From assembly GCF_036320655.1 (NCBI RefSeq), contig NZ_CP143258.1:496001-560000 (forward strand): a DNA stretch of 64,000 nucleotides. The letters run 5' to 3'. The position numbers were made by a program, and so were the translations under genes. The stretch comes from Porphyromonas pogonae. GTDB taxonomy: Bacteria > Bacteroidota > Bacteroidia > Bacteroidales > Porphyromonadaceae. Below the pieces are notes generated by a model. It saw only the letters and a program-made list of their open reading frames with translations, ran no database searches and had not been told where the DNA came from. Shown one piece after another: positions 8,891-17,699 of the stretch (positions are counted from its first letter, which is position 1; the number at the start of each line of letters is the position of its first letter).

Positions 8891-9096
8891 AATTGAAGGA
8901 AAGTGACGGCAAGGATATAAGATAAATATAGTACGTTCGTCTCTGTGTAGCCTGCCTGCATGTGGCTGTTAGTCTCAGCCTATGGTAATAAAACGCTCTC
9001 TATCACGAGATAATAATGCTATATCATCGCACTCTGATAAGCCCGGCAGAGCATGGCTTATCATAAGGGATAAAATGGAGGAATAAATCACATAAG
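8891..9096. other. Intergenic stretch, no gene recognised
   Basis: AT-rich sequence with no supported coding frame on either strand. It separates the peptidase terminator from the nusB promoter. Confidence 0.5.
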
Positions 9097-9128
9097 TTTT
9101 AAATATTGCGGAGTTTGTGCTAACTTTG
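9097..9128 (+). promoter_or_regulatory. Probable nusB promoter
   Basis: TTTT (9097-9100), 20 nt, then TAACTTTG (9121-9128): a Bacteroidota-type -33/-7 pair about 75 nt before the nusB ATG. Confidence 0.5.
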
Positions 9129-9203
9129 TGGTTGCATTCATCATACGCCCTAAACAAAAATAAAGCGAAAAAATGTTTGTGATGAAATGCGGAATTTGAA
9201 ATT

Positions 9204-10250
9204 ATGATAAATCGAGCACTCATTCGAACCCGCGTATTGCAAGTAGTATACGCACATCACCATAGAGAGAATTCTACTGTGGCTACTGCAGAGCTTGAGC
9301 TGAACAACAGCTTCTCTCGCACGTATGATTTATATTTTTATTTACTGAGTTTGATCCCCGCGATTACAGAATTGCATCAGGAATTGCTGGAAGTTCGTAA
9401 AAATCGACATCTCGCTACTGCGGAAGATAAAAACCCCAACACACGATTGGTAGATAATCGCTTGTCACGCATGCTTTACGAAAGCGAAGCTTTGGACAAC
9501 CGTACCCGAGACAAGGGGCTTACGTGGAGAACTGAAGAAACTTTACTGCGTTCTTTGTTGCAAAAAATCATCTCGAGTGAGATATACGAAAGATATCTCA
9601 ACTCTAAGGATAATTTTCAGAATGATCAACTTTTCTGGGTCGAAGTGTTCAAAAACATCATTGCTACCGATGAAGATCTTGCCGAATATCTTGAAGACAA
9701 ATCTATTTATTGGGATGATGAACTTACTGCTCTCGAAAAGATCGATTGCGAAGAGCAACCGGATTGGGATGAGATCGATAATGCCGTACAGGACGCTCGA
9801 AGAAATAATCGCTACAATGCCGTTACGCTCTCTGACAGCTCTGTAGAGATTGTGAAAGACTTTACGGAAAAGACCTTGCGTCGCATTATTGAGGATGAGC
9901 CTGCCGAGGCTCACTTCTTACCGCTTTTCAAAGATCGAGAGGATGAGAATTTTGCCAAGGTACTCTTGCGTCAGACTCTTCTGAAGCATGCCGACCTGAA
10001 AATACTCGTAGAGCAGCACCTCAGCAAGAACTGGGATAGCGAGCGTGTGGCAGATATGGACATGATTATTCTGGAGATGGGCATTTCAGAGATGCTTTAT
10101 ATCCCCGAGATACCTACATGGGTCACCATCAACGAGTGTATTGAGCTTGCCAAGATATACTCTACCCCCAAAAGCCATACGTTTGTAAATGGTATTCTTG
10201 ATGCTGTAGCCCGAGAGCTCAAAGAGAGCGGCAGAATCATCAAGCAATAA
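9204..10250 (+). CDS. nusB: Transcription antitermination factor NusB (long Bacteroidota form)
   Basis: 348 residues, far longer than the roughly 140-residue enterobacterial protein, as is usual in this phylum. The N-terminus MINRALIRTRVLQVVYAHHH resembles the NusB helix 1 motif, a long acidic insert follows, and the canonical NusB fold is C-terminal (about residues 210-345), with DMIILEMGISEML and a final VNGILDAVARE helix. It acts in the rrn antitermination complex with NusE. It heads the cluster nusB-yajC-ybbR-coaE seen in many Bacteroidota. A terminator follows at 10337. Confidence 0.93.
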   Translation: MINRALIRTRVLQVVYAHHHRENSTVATAELELNNSFSRTYDLYFYLLSLIPAITELHQELLEVRKNRHLATAEDKNPNTRLVDNRLSRMLYESEALDNRTRDKGLTWRTEETLLRSLLQKIISSEIYERYLNSKDNFQNDQLFWVEVFKNIIATDEDLAEYLEDKSIYWDDELTALEKIDCEEQPDWDEIDNAVQDARRNNRYNAVTLSDSSVEIVKDFTEKTLRRIIEDEPAEAHFLPLFKDREDENFAKVLLRQTLLKHADLKILVEQHLSKNWDSERVADMDMIILEMGISEMLYIPEIPTWVTINECIELAKIYSTPKSHTFVNGILDAVARELKESGRIIKQ

Positions 10251-10336
10251 CAACAACCCGGGGATGTAAAAGGCGGGAGTGAAATATCTTTCTGCTTTAA
10301 TTTATCTCTTATCTCTCCCGGAGTCTAATTTTATCG

Positions 10337-10372
10337 AAGCCATGCAGGTTGCTTGCATGGCTTTGCTTTTTC
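10337..10372 (+). terminator. Terminator after nusB
   Basis: AAGCCATGCA (10337-10346) pairs perfectly with TGCATGGCTT (10354-10363), followed by a T-rich stretch ending at 10372. Confidence 0.8.
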
Positions 10373-10510
10373 TATTTGATAGCAACAATTGTTTACACCG
10401 GCAACACATTCATGGACAAGAATTGATACAGGTTTTTGTAACTCATGCAGGTAATCATTATATTTGTACTGATTATAAACAATGTAATTATTTTTAACAC
10501 TGATAATCCT

Positions 10511-10834
10511 ATGAACTTTATGCTATTGCAGGCAGCTGCCGCACAACCCAATCCTAATGGCGGATGGTATACAATTTTGATGATCGTAGCCATGTTTGTG
10601 ATCATGTGGCTGTTTTTTATCCGTCCCCAACAAAAGCGTCAGAAAGAGCTGCAGAAAAAGAGAGAAGCTATGAAGCCGGGTGACCGTGTAGTTACCTCTG
10701 GCGGAATCATCGGTGTAATCAAAGATGTAAAAGCCAACGAATTTGTAGTGGAAATAGCCGAAAACGTGAAAGTGCGTGTAGATAAAGGTTCCGTATTCCT
10801 TACGGCATCGGAAGCACAAGAGCCGGCCAAATAA
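10511..10834 (+). CDS. yajC: Preprotein translocase accessory subunit YajC
   Basis: 107 residues from the ATG at 10511. One membrane helix (about residues 20-42, ILMIVAMFVIMWLFFI) is followed by the YajC signature RPQQKRQKE, then a small beta domain with PGDRVVTSGGIIG. It is a partner of SecDF in the inner membrane. The frame is open further upstream, but the family starts with a short periplasmic segment, so 10511 fits. The YbbR-like gene follows 15 bp downstream. Confidence 0.95.
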   Translation: MNFMLLQAAAAQPNPNGGWYTILMIVAMFVIMWLFFIRPQQKRQKELQKKREAMKPGDRVVTSGGIIGVIKDVKANEFVVEIAENVKVRVDKGSVFLTASEAQEPAK

Positions 10835-10849
10835 CAAACAAATTAGCCT

Positions 10850-11851
10850 ATGAAGCTCAACCTCGGTACCAAAAAGACGAGGGCAAACAACGAAAGGTCA
10901 AATGCCGAAGATGTCAAGAAACGAAAAAAAGCATCATCGCTATTGACCTTTTTTGTCTTTGTATTGATTTCGTCTATATTCTGGGTATTGCAAAGTCTGC
11001 AAGGCGATTACAAGAAAAAGATTGTAATACCTCTGCAATATGACAGCTTACCCGGAAGGCTGGGTATTGAGCTCACACCTCCCGGATATGTGGAGGTACA
11101 AGTTATCGACAAGGGGGTAAACCTTGTAGAATACACTTTTAGCCATTTTATACCTATACAGCTCAGAGTAATCAAGGAAGCCGACGGATTATCTCTAGGC
11201 ATTACACGCAAAGATTTGCTCAACGAAGTGACTAAGAAGCTAGATCCTTCCGCTCGTATTATCTCACTCTCTCCTTCAGATGTAAATATTCCTATTTTTA
11301 CCAGAAGAAAAAAGAAGGTACCCGTAAAAGTAGGATATATACCTCCTGCTTCCCAAGGTTATATCATATCCAATACCGGTATTACCCCTGATAGTCTTGT
11401 GATATACGGTAGCCAAAATACCTTGAGCAAAATAGATGCCGTGTACACTGATAGTATCAAGGGCAAAAGCTTGAGTTCTGCCCTTTACAAAACAATCGGA
11501 GTGAACTCTCCTGTACCCGGGGTAGTATTCGAGCGTCAGTCTGTGCAGCTCAAAGTCAATGTGGAAGAACTTACCCAAGCTAGTTTCGAGCTCCCGTTAT
11601 TAGTCCTCGACCTCCCCTCGGGCAAAGTATTACGCCCATTGCCCGGTCGTATTAATCTCCTGGTCACCGTACCACTGTCTCGCTACAATGATCTTAACTC
11701 TGAGGACTTCACTGTAGGCGTCAGATACCCCAATATCGACAGTGTAGGCGTGGATGCATCTTTGCCGGTAGAGATTATCCAAAAGCCTAAATGGGTTACA
11801 CATATCAATTTGCAACCGGAAAGGGTGCAATACGTAGTCGAAAACAGATAA
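10850..11851 (+). CDS. YbbR-like (CdaR-type) domain protein, membrane-anchored
   Basis: 333 residues. A basic cytosolic N-terminus is followed by one membrane helix at about residues 31-50 and then a periplasmic region with repeated YbbR-like beta modules (e.g. IPLQYDSLP at about 60, KVPVKVGYIP at about 155, ITPDSLVIYG at about 175). In Firmicutes YbbR proteins regulate the c-di-AMP cyclase CdaA. In Bacteroidota they usually sit, as here, between yajC and coaE rather than next to cdaA, so the regulatory role is an inference. The coaE ATG is 18 bp downstream. Confidence 0.85.
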   Translation: MKLNLGTKKTRANNERSNAEDVKKRKKASSLLTFFVFVLISSIFWVLQSLQGDYKKKIVIPLQYDSLPGRLGIELTPPGYVEVQVIDKGVNLVEYTFSHFIPIQLRVIKEADGLSLGITRKDLLNEVTKKLDPSARIISLSPSDVNIPIFTRRKKKVPVKVGYIPPASQGYIISNTGITPDSLVIYGSQNTLSKIDAVYTDSIKGKSLSSALYKTIGVNSPVPGVVFERQSVQLKVNVEELTQASFELPLLVLDLPSGKVLRPLPGRINLLVTVPLSRYNDLNSEDFTVGVRYPNIDSVGVDASLPVEIIQKPKWVTHINLQPERVQYVVENR

Positions 11852-11869
11852 TCACCCTTACACCACCAC

Positions 11870-12460
11870 ATGATTACGATAGGTATTACAGGAGGCATCG
11901 GTAGCGGTAAGTCTGTTGTGAGCAATGTGCTCGAGATTATGGGCGTGCCGGTATACGACTGTGATTCCAAAGCCAAGGTGCTGTACGATACGGATCCTGT
12001 CTTGAAAGATGAGATGATCTCTCATTTTGGTCACCGGTTGTATCACACACCCGATGGCAAAATCAATAAGACGCTACTGGCCGGTATAGTCTTTACCGAT
12101 CAGGCTGCTCTCTCTCGGGTAAACGAGTTGGTGCATCCGGCAGTAGACCGTGATTTCCTTTTATGGAGAGACCTCCTGGACAATCAAGGATATAAGCTCT
12201 GTGGCATTGAGAGTGCCATATTGTTTCAAACCAATATCCCCCGATTTACAGACTGTGTCATAGCCGTCACCGCTCCTGATGAAATAAGAGTGAGGCGAGC
12301 CATGTCTCGTGACGGCTCTTCGCGGGAAGAAGTGCAGCGTCGCATAGCCAAGCAGATGTCGCAAGACGATATTATTGCACGTTCGGATTATAGGGTCGTC
12401 AATGATGGCGATACCTTTGTCGTACCTCAGCTATACGATATCATCAAACGTTTACGTTAA
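11870..12460 (+). CDS. coaE: Dephospho-CoA kinase
   Basis: 196 residues. It catalyses the last step of coenzyme A synthesis (ATP-dependent 3'-phosphorylation of dephospho-CoA). P-loop GGIGSGKS at residues 8-15, DCDSKAK (substrate-binding region) and the lid region RAMSRDGSSREEVQRRIAKQMS are visible. It is the last gene of the yajC-ybbR-coaE run. Confidence 0.95.
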   Translation: MITIGITGGIGSGKSVVSNVLEIMGVPVYDCDSKAKVLYDTDPVLKDEMISHFGHRLYHTPDGKINKTLLAGIVFTDQAALSRVNELVHPAVDRDFLLWRDLLDNQGYKLCGIESAILFQTNIPRFTDCVIAVTAPDEIRVRRAMSRDGSSREEVQRRIAKQMSQDDIIARSDYRVVNDGDTFVVPQLYDIIKRLR

Positions 12461-12468
12461 AAAATAAG

Positions 12469-12476
12469 TATCTTTG
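12469..12476 (+). promoter_or_regulatory. -7 promoter box before the DUF5606-like gene
   Basis: TATCTTTG, a perfect Bacteroidota -7 element, 24 nt upstream of the ATG at 12500. No convincing -33 box was found at the expected distance. Confidence 0.4.
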
Positions 12477-12499
12477 CAAGAACTAAGTTTTCATATAAT

Positions 12500-12937
12500 A
12501 TGTTGAAAAAAATACTCTCTATCTCCGGCAAACCCGGTTTGTTCAAACTCGTTTCACAAGGTAGAAACAGTGTTATAGTAGAATCAATGGTCAATGCTCG
12601 TCGTATGCCCGTACATGCATCGGATCGTATTGTATCATTGGCCGATATCTCTATCTATACCCAGGAGGAAGACATGCCTTTGGGTGATGTAATGCAAAAG
12701 CTTCATGAGCATCAGCAGGGCAAGCCCGTCGATGTGGCAACTCTCAAAGACAATGAAGCGCTCCGTGCATTCTTCGGAGAAGTTATCCCTTCGTTCGATC
12801 GTGACCGTGTATATCCCAGCGATATCAAAAAGCTTTTCTCATGGTACAACCTGCTTCTCGAAAACGGGTTTGATTCTTTTGCCACAGTAGCAGAAGAAGA
12901 TAAAGCTGATGAAGGCGAAACAGAAACAGCCGAATAA
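12500..12937 (+). CDS. Conserved Bacteroidota protein, DUF5606-like
   Basis: 145 residues. It begins MLKKILSISGKPGLFKLVSQG, a conserved start for a Bacteroidota-specific cytosolic family annotated as DUF5606. It shows a small basic N-terminal beta domain, a middle segment with DIKKLFSWYNLLLENG, and a short acidic tail. There is no signal peptide or membrane segment. Function unknown. It follows coaE and precedes kbl. Confidence 0.75.
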   Translation: MLKKILSISGKPGLFKLVSQGRNSVIVESMVNARRMPVHASDRIVSLADISIYTQEEDMPLGDVMQKLHEHQQGKPVDVATLKDNEALRAFFGEVIPSFDRDRVYPSDIKKLFSWYNLLLENGFDSFATVAEEDKADEGETETAE

Positions 12938-12977
12938 ATACTTATATTATAATAACCACTCATAATATCTAAATGCT

Positions 12978-14168
12978 ATGTACCAAGGAATGAAAAAATA
13001 CCTTGCCGGTGAACTTCAATCAATTGAAGAGGCAGGGCTGTACAAGAAAGAACGCATCATTATCACTCCACAGAAGGCCGACATCAAAGTTAATGAAGGC
13101 AAGCAGGTGGTAAACTTTTGCGCCAATAACTATTTAGGTCTGTCAGATAATCCGCGACTTATCAAGGCCGCAAAAGAGGCTATGGATACTCACGGTTTTG
13201 GGATGAGTTCTGTTCGTTTCATCTGCGGTACCCAAGATATCCACAAAGAACTCGAGAAGGCTATTGCCGATTATTTCAAAACAGACGATGCTATACTTTA
13301 TGCGGCTTGTTTTGATGCCAATGGTGGTCTTTTTGAGCCTCTCTTCGGCGAGGAAGATGCTATCATCAGCGATGCGCTCAATCATGCCTCTATCATTGAC
13401 GGTGTGAGACTTTGCAAAGCTAAGCGTTATAGATACAAAAATGCAGACATGCAAGACCTCGAGCGAGTATTGCAGGAAGCGCAAGGCGATAGATTCCGCA
13501 TTATCGCTACCGACGGTGTGTTCTCTATGGATGGCAATGTGGCTCCAATGGATAAAATATGCGAACTGGCAGAGAAGTACGATGCTATGGTTATGGTGGA
13601 CGAGTGCCACTCTGCAGGCGTGGTAGGCCCTACCGGTCATGGCGTGGCAGAGCAGTTCGACTGCTACGGTCGCATCGATATCCACACCGGTACGCTGGGC
13701 AAGGCTTTTGGTGGTGCTGTAGGTGGCTTTACCGCCGGCCCTCAGGAGGTCATAGACATGCTCCGTCAGCGCTCACGTCCTTACCTCTTCAGTAACTCCA
13801 TCCCACCCGCAGTAGTAGGTGCCGGATTGGAAGTATTCAAGATGTTCAAGGAAAGTAACGAGCTTCACACGAAGTTGATGGAAAACGTTACTTATTTCCA
13901 TGACAAGATGGTTGCTGCCGGTTTTGATATCAAGCCCACACAGTCTGCTATCTGTGCTGTGATGCTCTATGATGCCAAGCTCTCTCAGGAGTATGCTGCT
14001 CGTTTGCTTGAAGAGGGCATCTATGTAACCGGATTCTACTATCCCGTAGTACCCAAGGATCAAGCTCGTATCCGTGTGCAGCTTTCTGCCGGTCACGAAC
14101 GCCGCCATCTCGATCATGCTATCAACTCCTTCATCAAGGTAGGTAAGGAGTTGGGCGTTATCAAATAA
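12978..14168 (+). CDS. kbl: Glycine C-acetyltransferase (2-amino-3-ketobutyrate CoA ligase)
   Basis: 396 residues, alpha-oxoamine synthase family, PLP-dependent. It converts 2-amino-3-ketobutyrate plus CoA to glycine and acetyl-CoA in threonine catabolism. Visible: NFCANNYLGLSDNPR near the N-terminus, DECHSAGVVG (PLP ring Asp/His), and the PLP lysine in TGTLGKAFGG. SSVRFICGTQ is typical of KBL rather than BioF or HemA. No threonine dehydrogenase gene is adjacent. A terminator follows at 14203. Confidence 0.93.
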   Translation: MYQGMKKYLAGELQSIEEAGLYKKERIIITPQKADIKVNEGKQVVNFCANNYLGLSDNPRLIKAAKEAMDTHGFGMSSVRFICGTQDIHKELEKAIADYFKTDDAILYAACFDANGGLFEPLFGEEDAIISDALNHASIIDGVRLCKAKRYRYKNADMQDLERVLQEAQGDRFRIIATDGVFSMDGNVAPMDKICELAEKYDAMVMVDECHSAGVVGPTGHGVAEQFDCYGRIDIHTGTLGKAFGGAVGGFTAGPQEVIDMLRQRSRPYLFSNSIPPAVVGAGLEVFKMFKESNELHTKLMENVTYFHDKMVAAGFDIKPTQSAICAVMLYDAKLSQEYAARLLEEGIYVTGFYYPVVPKDQARIRVQLSAGHERRHLDHAINSFIKVGKELGVIK

Positions 14169-14202
14169 TCAACGCGATTATACTCTCCCCACTCATTGAC
14201 AG

Positions 14203-14248
14203 GGGTGTATCCATAAGCTTTACGGCCGGGATACACCCTTTGATTTTG
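14203..14248 (+). terminator. Terminator after kbl
   Basis: GGGTGTATCC (14203-14212) pairs perfectly with GGATACACCC (14229-14238), with a T-rich tail. Confidence 0.8.
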
Positions 14249-14380
14249 ATATGCTATAGTTTATATACGCAATACATGTTTTTCAGGATATTTCAAGTGC
14301 ATCACCTCTTCAAGGCGTTGTAATTTCATCAAAAATGACGAACTTCGGGGAAATTACTACGCTTTAAAGGAGACCCTCTT

Positions 14381-15319
14381 ATGAATAATAAATACACAAA
14401 GCACGCCTTCGCCCTATGCCTGATTTCTGTTTTCATAGCTTTTTTCAGCTCGTGCAACACAGACGATGGTCCTATCAATAATAAGATCCCGGAGTATAAG
14501 CAGATTGTAAACAAAGGCTTTGTACATACCATGAGGCTTACCCGTATCAGCTTCAATACGAATAATATCAATAAGCCGCTTGAGTTTTACTTTTATTACA
14601 ATCAAGATAGTAAGCTCGACTCTATCAAGCGTCTTATTGATAAGGACTCTGTGATCATGCTCAATAAGATTACAGACAAAACAGCCGTGCTCACCAATCC
14701 ACTCAAAGGATTTGAATCCTCATACACCTCAACTTTGGGTGAAAACGCACTCCTCTCCAAAGCTCATGTGAAAACATCTTTTACGGATAATGATGTCAAG
14801 GGTGAGATTGTCACAGATGCTTCTGCTACATTCAAAGACAACTTTCTGTCACGCTATATTATCAATAGCACTGCTGTATTTACAAATGCGGGAGGTAAAA
14901 AAGTAGAGAATAAATCTTCTTCCAATATCCACATGGTGTGGCACAATGACCTCATTGTCTATGCCGATCAGGAGTGTACCGGAGATAGTGCCGTTATCAA
15001 GAGTAATTACAATGGCAAAGTACACTATGAGTTTAGTTATCCCGGTACATTTCGCAATCCCGGTATCTTCTGGGTTTTATGCTCATTCTTCAATTATATG
15101 GTAGAGCCCACGGTCTTTGGTATGCCCACTGATATGTGCGGAGCCATGGGGGTAGAGCCTCGATATTTGCCCGAAAGGGTTATTATTTACAAGGACAATG
15201 GCGAGCGACTCGAGCATAAATTTACTTATCGCTTCATGAATGATGAAGAAAATGTCATAGAGGTTAGTGATATCAGTGCTTTCCCCGTGCGTACAGCCAC
15301 AGTGATTATAAGTAAATAA
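14381..15319 (+). CDS. Hypothetical lipoprotein
   Basis: 312 residues. A lipoprotein signal peptide has its lipobox at AFFSSC (Cys about 24), followed by an acidic N-terminus (NTDDG) that may favour surface export in Bacteroidota. The rest is predicted mostly beta and shows no motif that I recognise. The ATG at 14381 is preceded by AAAGGAGA at 14366-14373, an unusually good Shine-Dalgarno sequence for this phylum. It is monocistronic as far as can be seen. Confidence 0.75.
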   Translation: MNNKYTKHAFALCLISVFIAFFSSCNTDDGPINNKIPEYKQIVNKGFVHTMRLTRISFNTNNINKPLEFYFYYNQDSKLDSIKRLIDKDSVIMLNKITDKTAVLTNPLKGFESSYTSTLGENALLSKAHVKTSFTDNDVKGEIVTDASATFKDNFLSRYIINSTAVFTNAGGKKVENKSSSNIHMVWHNDLIVYADQECTGDSAVIKSNYNGKVHYEFSYPGTFRNPGIFWVLCSFFNYMVEPTVFGMPTDMCGAMGVEPRYLPERVIIYKDNGERLEHKFTYRFMNDEENVIEVSDISAFPVRTATVIISK

Positions 15320-15425
15320 AGATTTTTTGATTTCTCAGCAGGAAAATCATTGTTTTAGTTTATAGATGCACAACAAAAGGACTGTTGGCAAGGTTTTGTT
15401 TAAGAATCGAAACTTTTATACGTAT

Positions 15426-16001
15426 ATGAACCGAAATTTGAAATTATTCTTTGCAGCTATATTGCTGCTTGTTCCCTCAGTTGTTTTTGCTCAGCAAACA
15501 AAAGGTGAGGTAGTGACCATGGGTGGGATGCCCATACATACCGTGGGCATGATGCCCAAAGTGGGCGATACCGCCCCTGAAGCCACTCTTTGTGATACGG
15601 AGTTGAAGGATGTTACTGCTGCTGACTTCAAAGGCAAGAAGATAATCCTCAATGTGTTTCCCAGTGTGGATACACGTACATGTTCTGCTTCTGTAAGGGC
15701 TTTCAACCAGAAAGCAGCGGATATCAAAGATGCTGTAGTCTTGTGTGTATCCAAAGATTTGCCTTTTGCCATGAAGCGCTTTTGCGGAGCTGAAGGTATC
15801 AAAAATGTACATACGCTCTCGGATTTCCGTTCTGATTTCGGCACACGTTACGGTCTGCTTATTGCCGATGGTCCTCTCAAAGGCTTGTTGGCTCGTGCAG
15901 TCATTGTCATTGATACCGACGGTAAAGTGCTCTACACAGAACTTGTGAAAGAGATTTCCAAAGAACCCAACTACGATGCAGCACTCAAAGTGTTGAAGTA
16001 A
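15426..16001 (+). CDS. tpx: Thiol peroxidase (Tpx) with an export signal
   Basis: 191 residues from the ATG at 15426. Residues 1-22 form a signal peptide (basic start, hydrophobic core, VFAQ cleavage). The mature part is a Tpx-type peroxiredoxin: PSVDTRTCSASVR with peroxidatic Cys86, and resolving Cys120 in KRFCGAEG. The spacing of 34 matches the classical atypical 2-Cys Tpx disulfide pair. It reduces lipid and hydrogen peroxides. Most Tpx are cytosolic, so a cleavable signal implies a periplasmic role here and a periplasmic reductant. The frame continues upstream to 15366, but that extension would bury the signal peptide. A terminator follows. Confidence 0.92.
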   Translation: MNRNLKLFFAAILLLVPSVVFAQQTKGEVVTMGGMPIHTVGMMPKVGDTAPEATLCDTELKDVTAADFKGKKIILNVFPSVDTRTCSASVRAFNQKAADIKDAVVLCVSKDLPFAMKRFCGAEGIKNVHTLSDFRSDFGTRYGLLIADGPLKGLLARAVIVIDTDGKVLYTELVKEISKEPNYDAALKVLK

Positions 16002-16045
16002 AATCATCACGTTTATAGGACTCTGCTCCTATTTATGCTCATCAG

Positions 16046-16077
16046 GATGTGCCCTATGTGGCACATCTTTTTTATTT
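16046..16077 (+). terminator. Terminator after tpx
   Basis: GATGTGCC (16046-16053) pairs with GGCACATC (16060-16067), followed by a run of seven T. Confidence 0.85.
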
Positions 16078-16274
16078 TTGTAGAATGTGGAACGAAGGTA
16101 TGATATGCTGTAAAAGTGTCAATACATTCACAACCTCATTACACTCATTCAGCATGATGCTCTCTGATGCTTCGCCAAGATCAAGCGTTTGGGATATAAA
16201 ACGCCGGCGTAGTATGCCATTACCGCTTACCTCTCTCAAGCACATGATATTAACACCCTATAAAAAAGAAAACT

Positions 16275-16997
16275 ATGAGACTCCTTTTGATCAGTAACTC
16301 TGCCAAGCCGGGGCAACCTTACCTGGGCTATGCCACACCTTTTATCCATGATTTCTTGGGTAATACCCCTAAAAAAATACTTTTTATACCCTTTGCCGCT
16401 GTAACATATGGCTTTGATGAGTATGTAACCAAGGTCAATAATGCCCTCAAAGATACGGGACATGTTGCTTATGGGATACATCATGAAGCCCAACCCCTCA
16501 AGGCTGTCATGGAAGCTGAGGCTATCATGGTGGGCGGTGGCAATACCTTCCGCTTACTATCGATGATGCAGGAGTTGGGTATCATACCTGCTGTGCGTGA
16601 GCGAGTATTGTCTGCCGGCGTACCTTACCTCGGATGGAGTGCAGGAGCCAATGTTGCTTGTCCTACCATCTGTACTACCAATGATATGCCCATTGTACAG
16701 CCATTGGATTTTGGGGCATTCAACCTCATTGATTTCCAAATCAATCCTCACTATCTCGATGCTCATCCTACCAATCATGGAGGAGAGACGCGTGAGCAGA
16801 GGATCAATGAATATCTGGTTGCCAATCCTGACAAATACGTGATTGGCCTGCGTGAGAATACTATGCTACGTGTCGAGGGTAACGAATATGAACTCAAAGG
16901 AGAGCTCGATGCGCGCGTATTTCATTACGGAGATGAACCGGTGGAGGTCGCGCCGTCCGTATTGCCGCATACCCTGCTGGGTATCCGTCTAAGGTGA
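16275..16997 (+). CDS. pepE: Dipeptidase E (alpha-aspartyl dipeptidase)
   Basis: 240 residues, peptidase family S51, cytosolic. It hydrolyses dipeptides with N-terminal Asp. The nucleophile Ser122 sits in GWSAGAN, and MVGGGNTFRLL (about 85-95) and INPHYLDAH (catalytic His region) are also conserved. This fits a peptide-utilising organism that also carries the DPP5-like enzyme upstream. A terminator follows at 17035. Confidence 0.94.
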   Translation: MRLLLISNSAKPGQPYLGYATPFIHDFLGNTPKKILFIPFAAVTYGFDEYVTKVNNALKDTGHVAYGIHHEAQPLKAVMEAEAIMVGGGNTFRLLSMMQELGIIPAVRERVLSAGVPYLGWSAGANVACPTICTTNDMPIVQPLDFGAFNLIDFQINPHYLDAHPTNHGGETREQRINEYLVANPDKYVIGLRENTMLRVEGNEYELKGELDARVFHYGDEPVEVAPSVLPHTLLGIRLR

Positions 16998-17034
16998 TAA
17001 AGTCAGGGGCGATAGCACAGATCTTACGACTGGG

Positions 17035-17085
17035 AGTAGAGAGCTGGGGATACATTAGTATGCCCTCTCTACTTCTTTTGTTTTG
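17035..17085 (+). terminator. Terminator after pepE
   Basis: AGTAGAGAG (17035-17043) pairs with CTCTCTACT (17065-17073), an inner partial stem (GGGATAC / GTATGCCC) adds to it, and a T-rich tail follows. Confidence 0.8.
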
Positions 17086-17204
17086 TGCATTGTACTCAGC
17101 ATCGTTTTCCCGTTGGGGTATGAGGTGATAGCTTACATTTTGTCAGTTTTTTGCTGGGGGTTGGAGTTTTATGTTTACACTCCTTTCTCCTCTCTCTTGG
17201 GGGC

Positions 17205-17235
17205 TTGACAAAGGGGGCATGATGTTGTATCTTTG
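17205..17235 (+). promoter_or_regulatory. Cassette promoter (17.2 kb copy)
   Basis: TTGACAAAG, a G-run, then CATGATGTTG and a perfect TATCTTTG at 17228-17235. It is nearly identical to the promoters at 2264, 44528 and 62423. Confidence 0.75.
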
Positions 17236-17530
17236 GGCATGCATACATCATGGCTATACACATCACGCAAAGGCTACAAACTACACATAAATAATCAATT
17301 TATACAGGGGGCACATATGGGCAATATGACTGATGATATTTCCAGCATGAGTAGGGCTTTCGCTGGGCTTAAGGAGGAGTGTGAATACATCCTTTTGGTC
17401 TCATTGCGACTATGATATATTGTCCCTCACACACCATATTAACCTCCTGAAGTAACAAACCTATAGGACAATCCTGTCTTTACTTCGCAACCAAGTCACT
17501 TTTGCTGCATTGCTTCTTGGCGTGACTTTA
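17236..17530 (+). ncRNA. Putative cassette transcript (17.2 kb copy)
   Basis: This is the interval between the cassette promoter and a weak hairpin (AAGTCAC 17493-17499 / GTGACTT 17522-17528). Short frames occur, but none looks like a protein or matches the other copies. Its end is uncertain because the T-tail is weak. Confidence 0.3.
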
Positions 17531-17572
17531 CATCTGCATCTTCTTTTCCTAACCTGATATAATATGTCGCCG

Positions 17573-17699
17573 AATCTGCTATATACGGATGGCTGACTTA
17601 TCCTAATAGGTCGGCTGACTTATCGTATACGGACCATTGCTTTATGTATACAGATCATCGACCTATTATGATAAGTCAAGAGACTTATCATAATAGAAT
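17573..17699. repeat. Six-unit phased palindrome array with a different site (array at 17.6 kb)
   Basis: Six 18-bp imperfect palindromes have centres near 17581.5, 17603.5, 17625.5, 17647.5, 17668.5 and 17690.5, so spacing is 22 bp except one 21. The best unit is GACTTATCCTAATAGGTC; half-sites are of two kinds (GACYTATYA and RTCYGTATA). The architecture (promoter upstream, six units, 22-bp phase) is that of the other four arrays, but the site is unrelated to TTTTARYTAAAA. Confidence 0.8.

Noticed and set aside
16077-16274. Possible small gene between tpx and pepE
   Set aside because: The available frame begins in the tpx terminator and has no features; the region more likely holds the pepE promoter.
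17233-17415. 60-codon frame downstream of the 17.2 kb cassette promoter
   Set aside because: It starts inside the -7 box itself, has no recognisable features and no matching frame in other cassettes.
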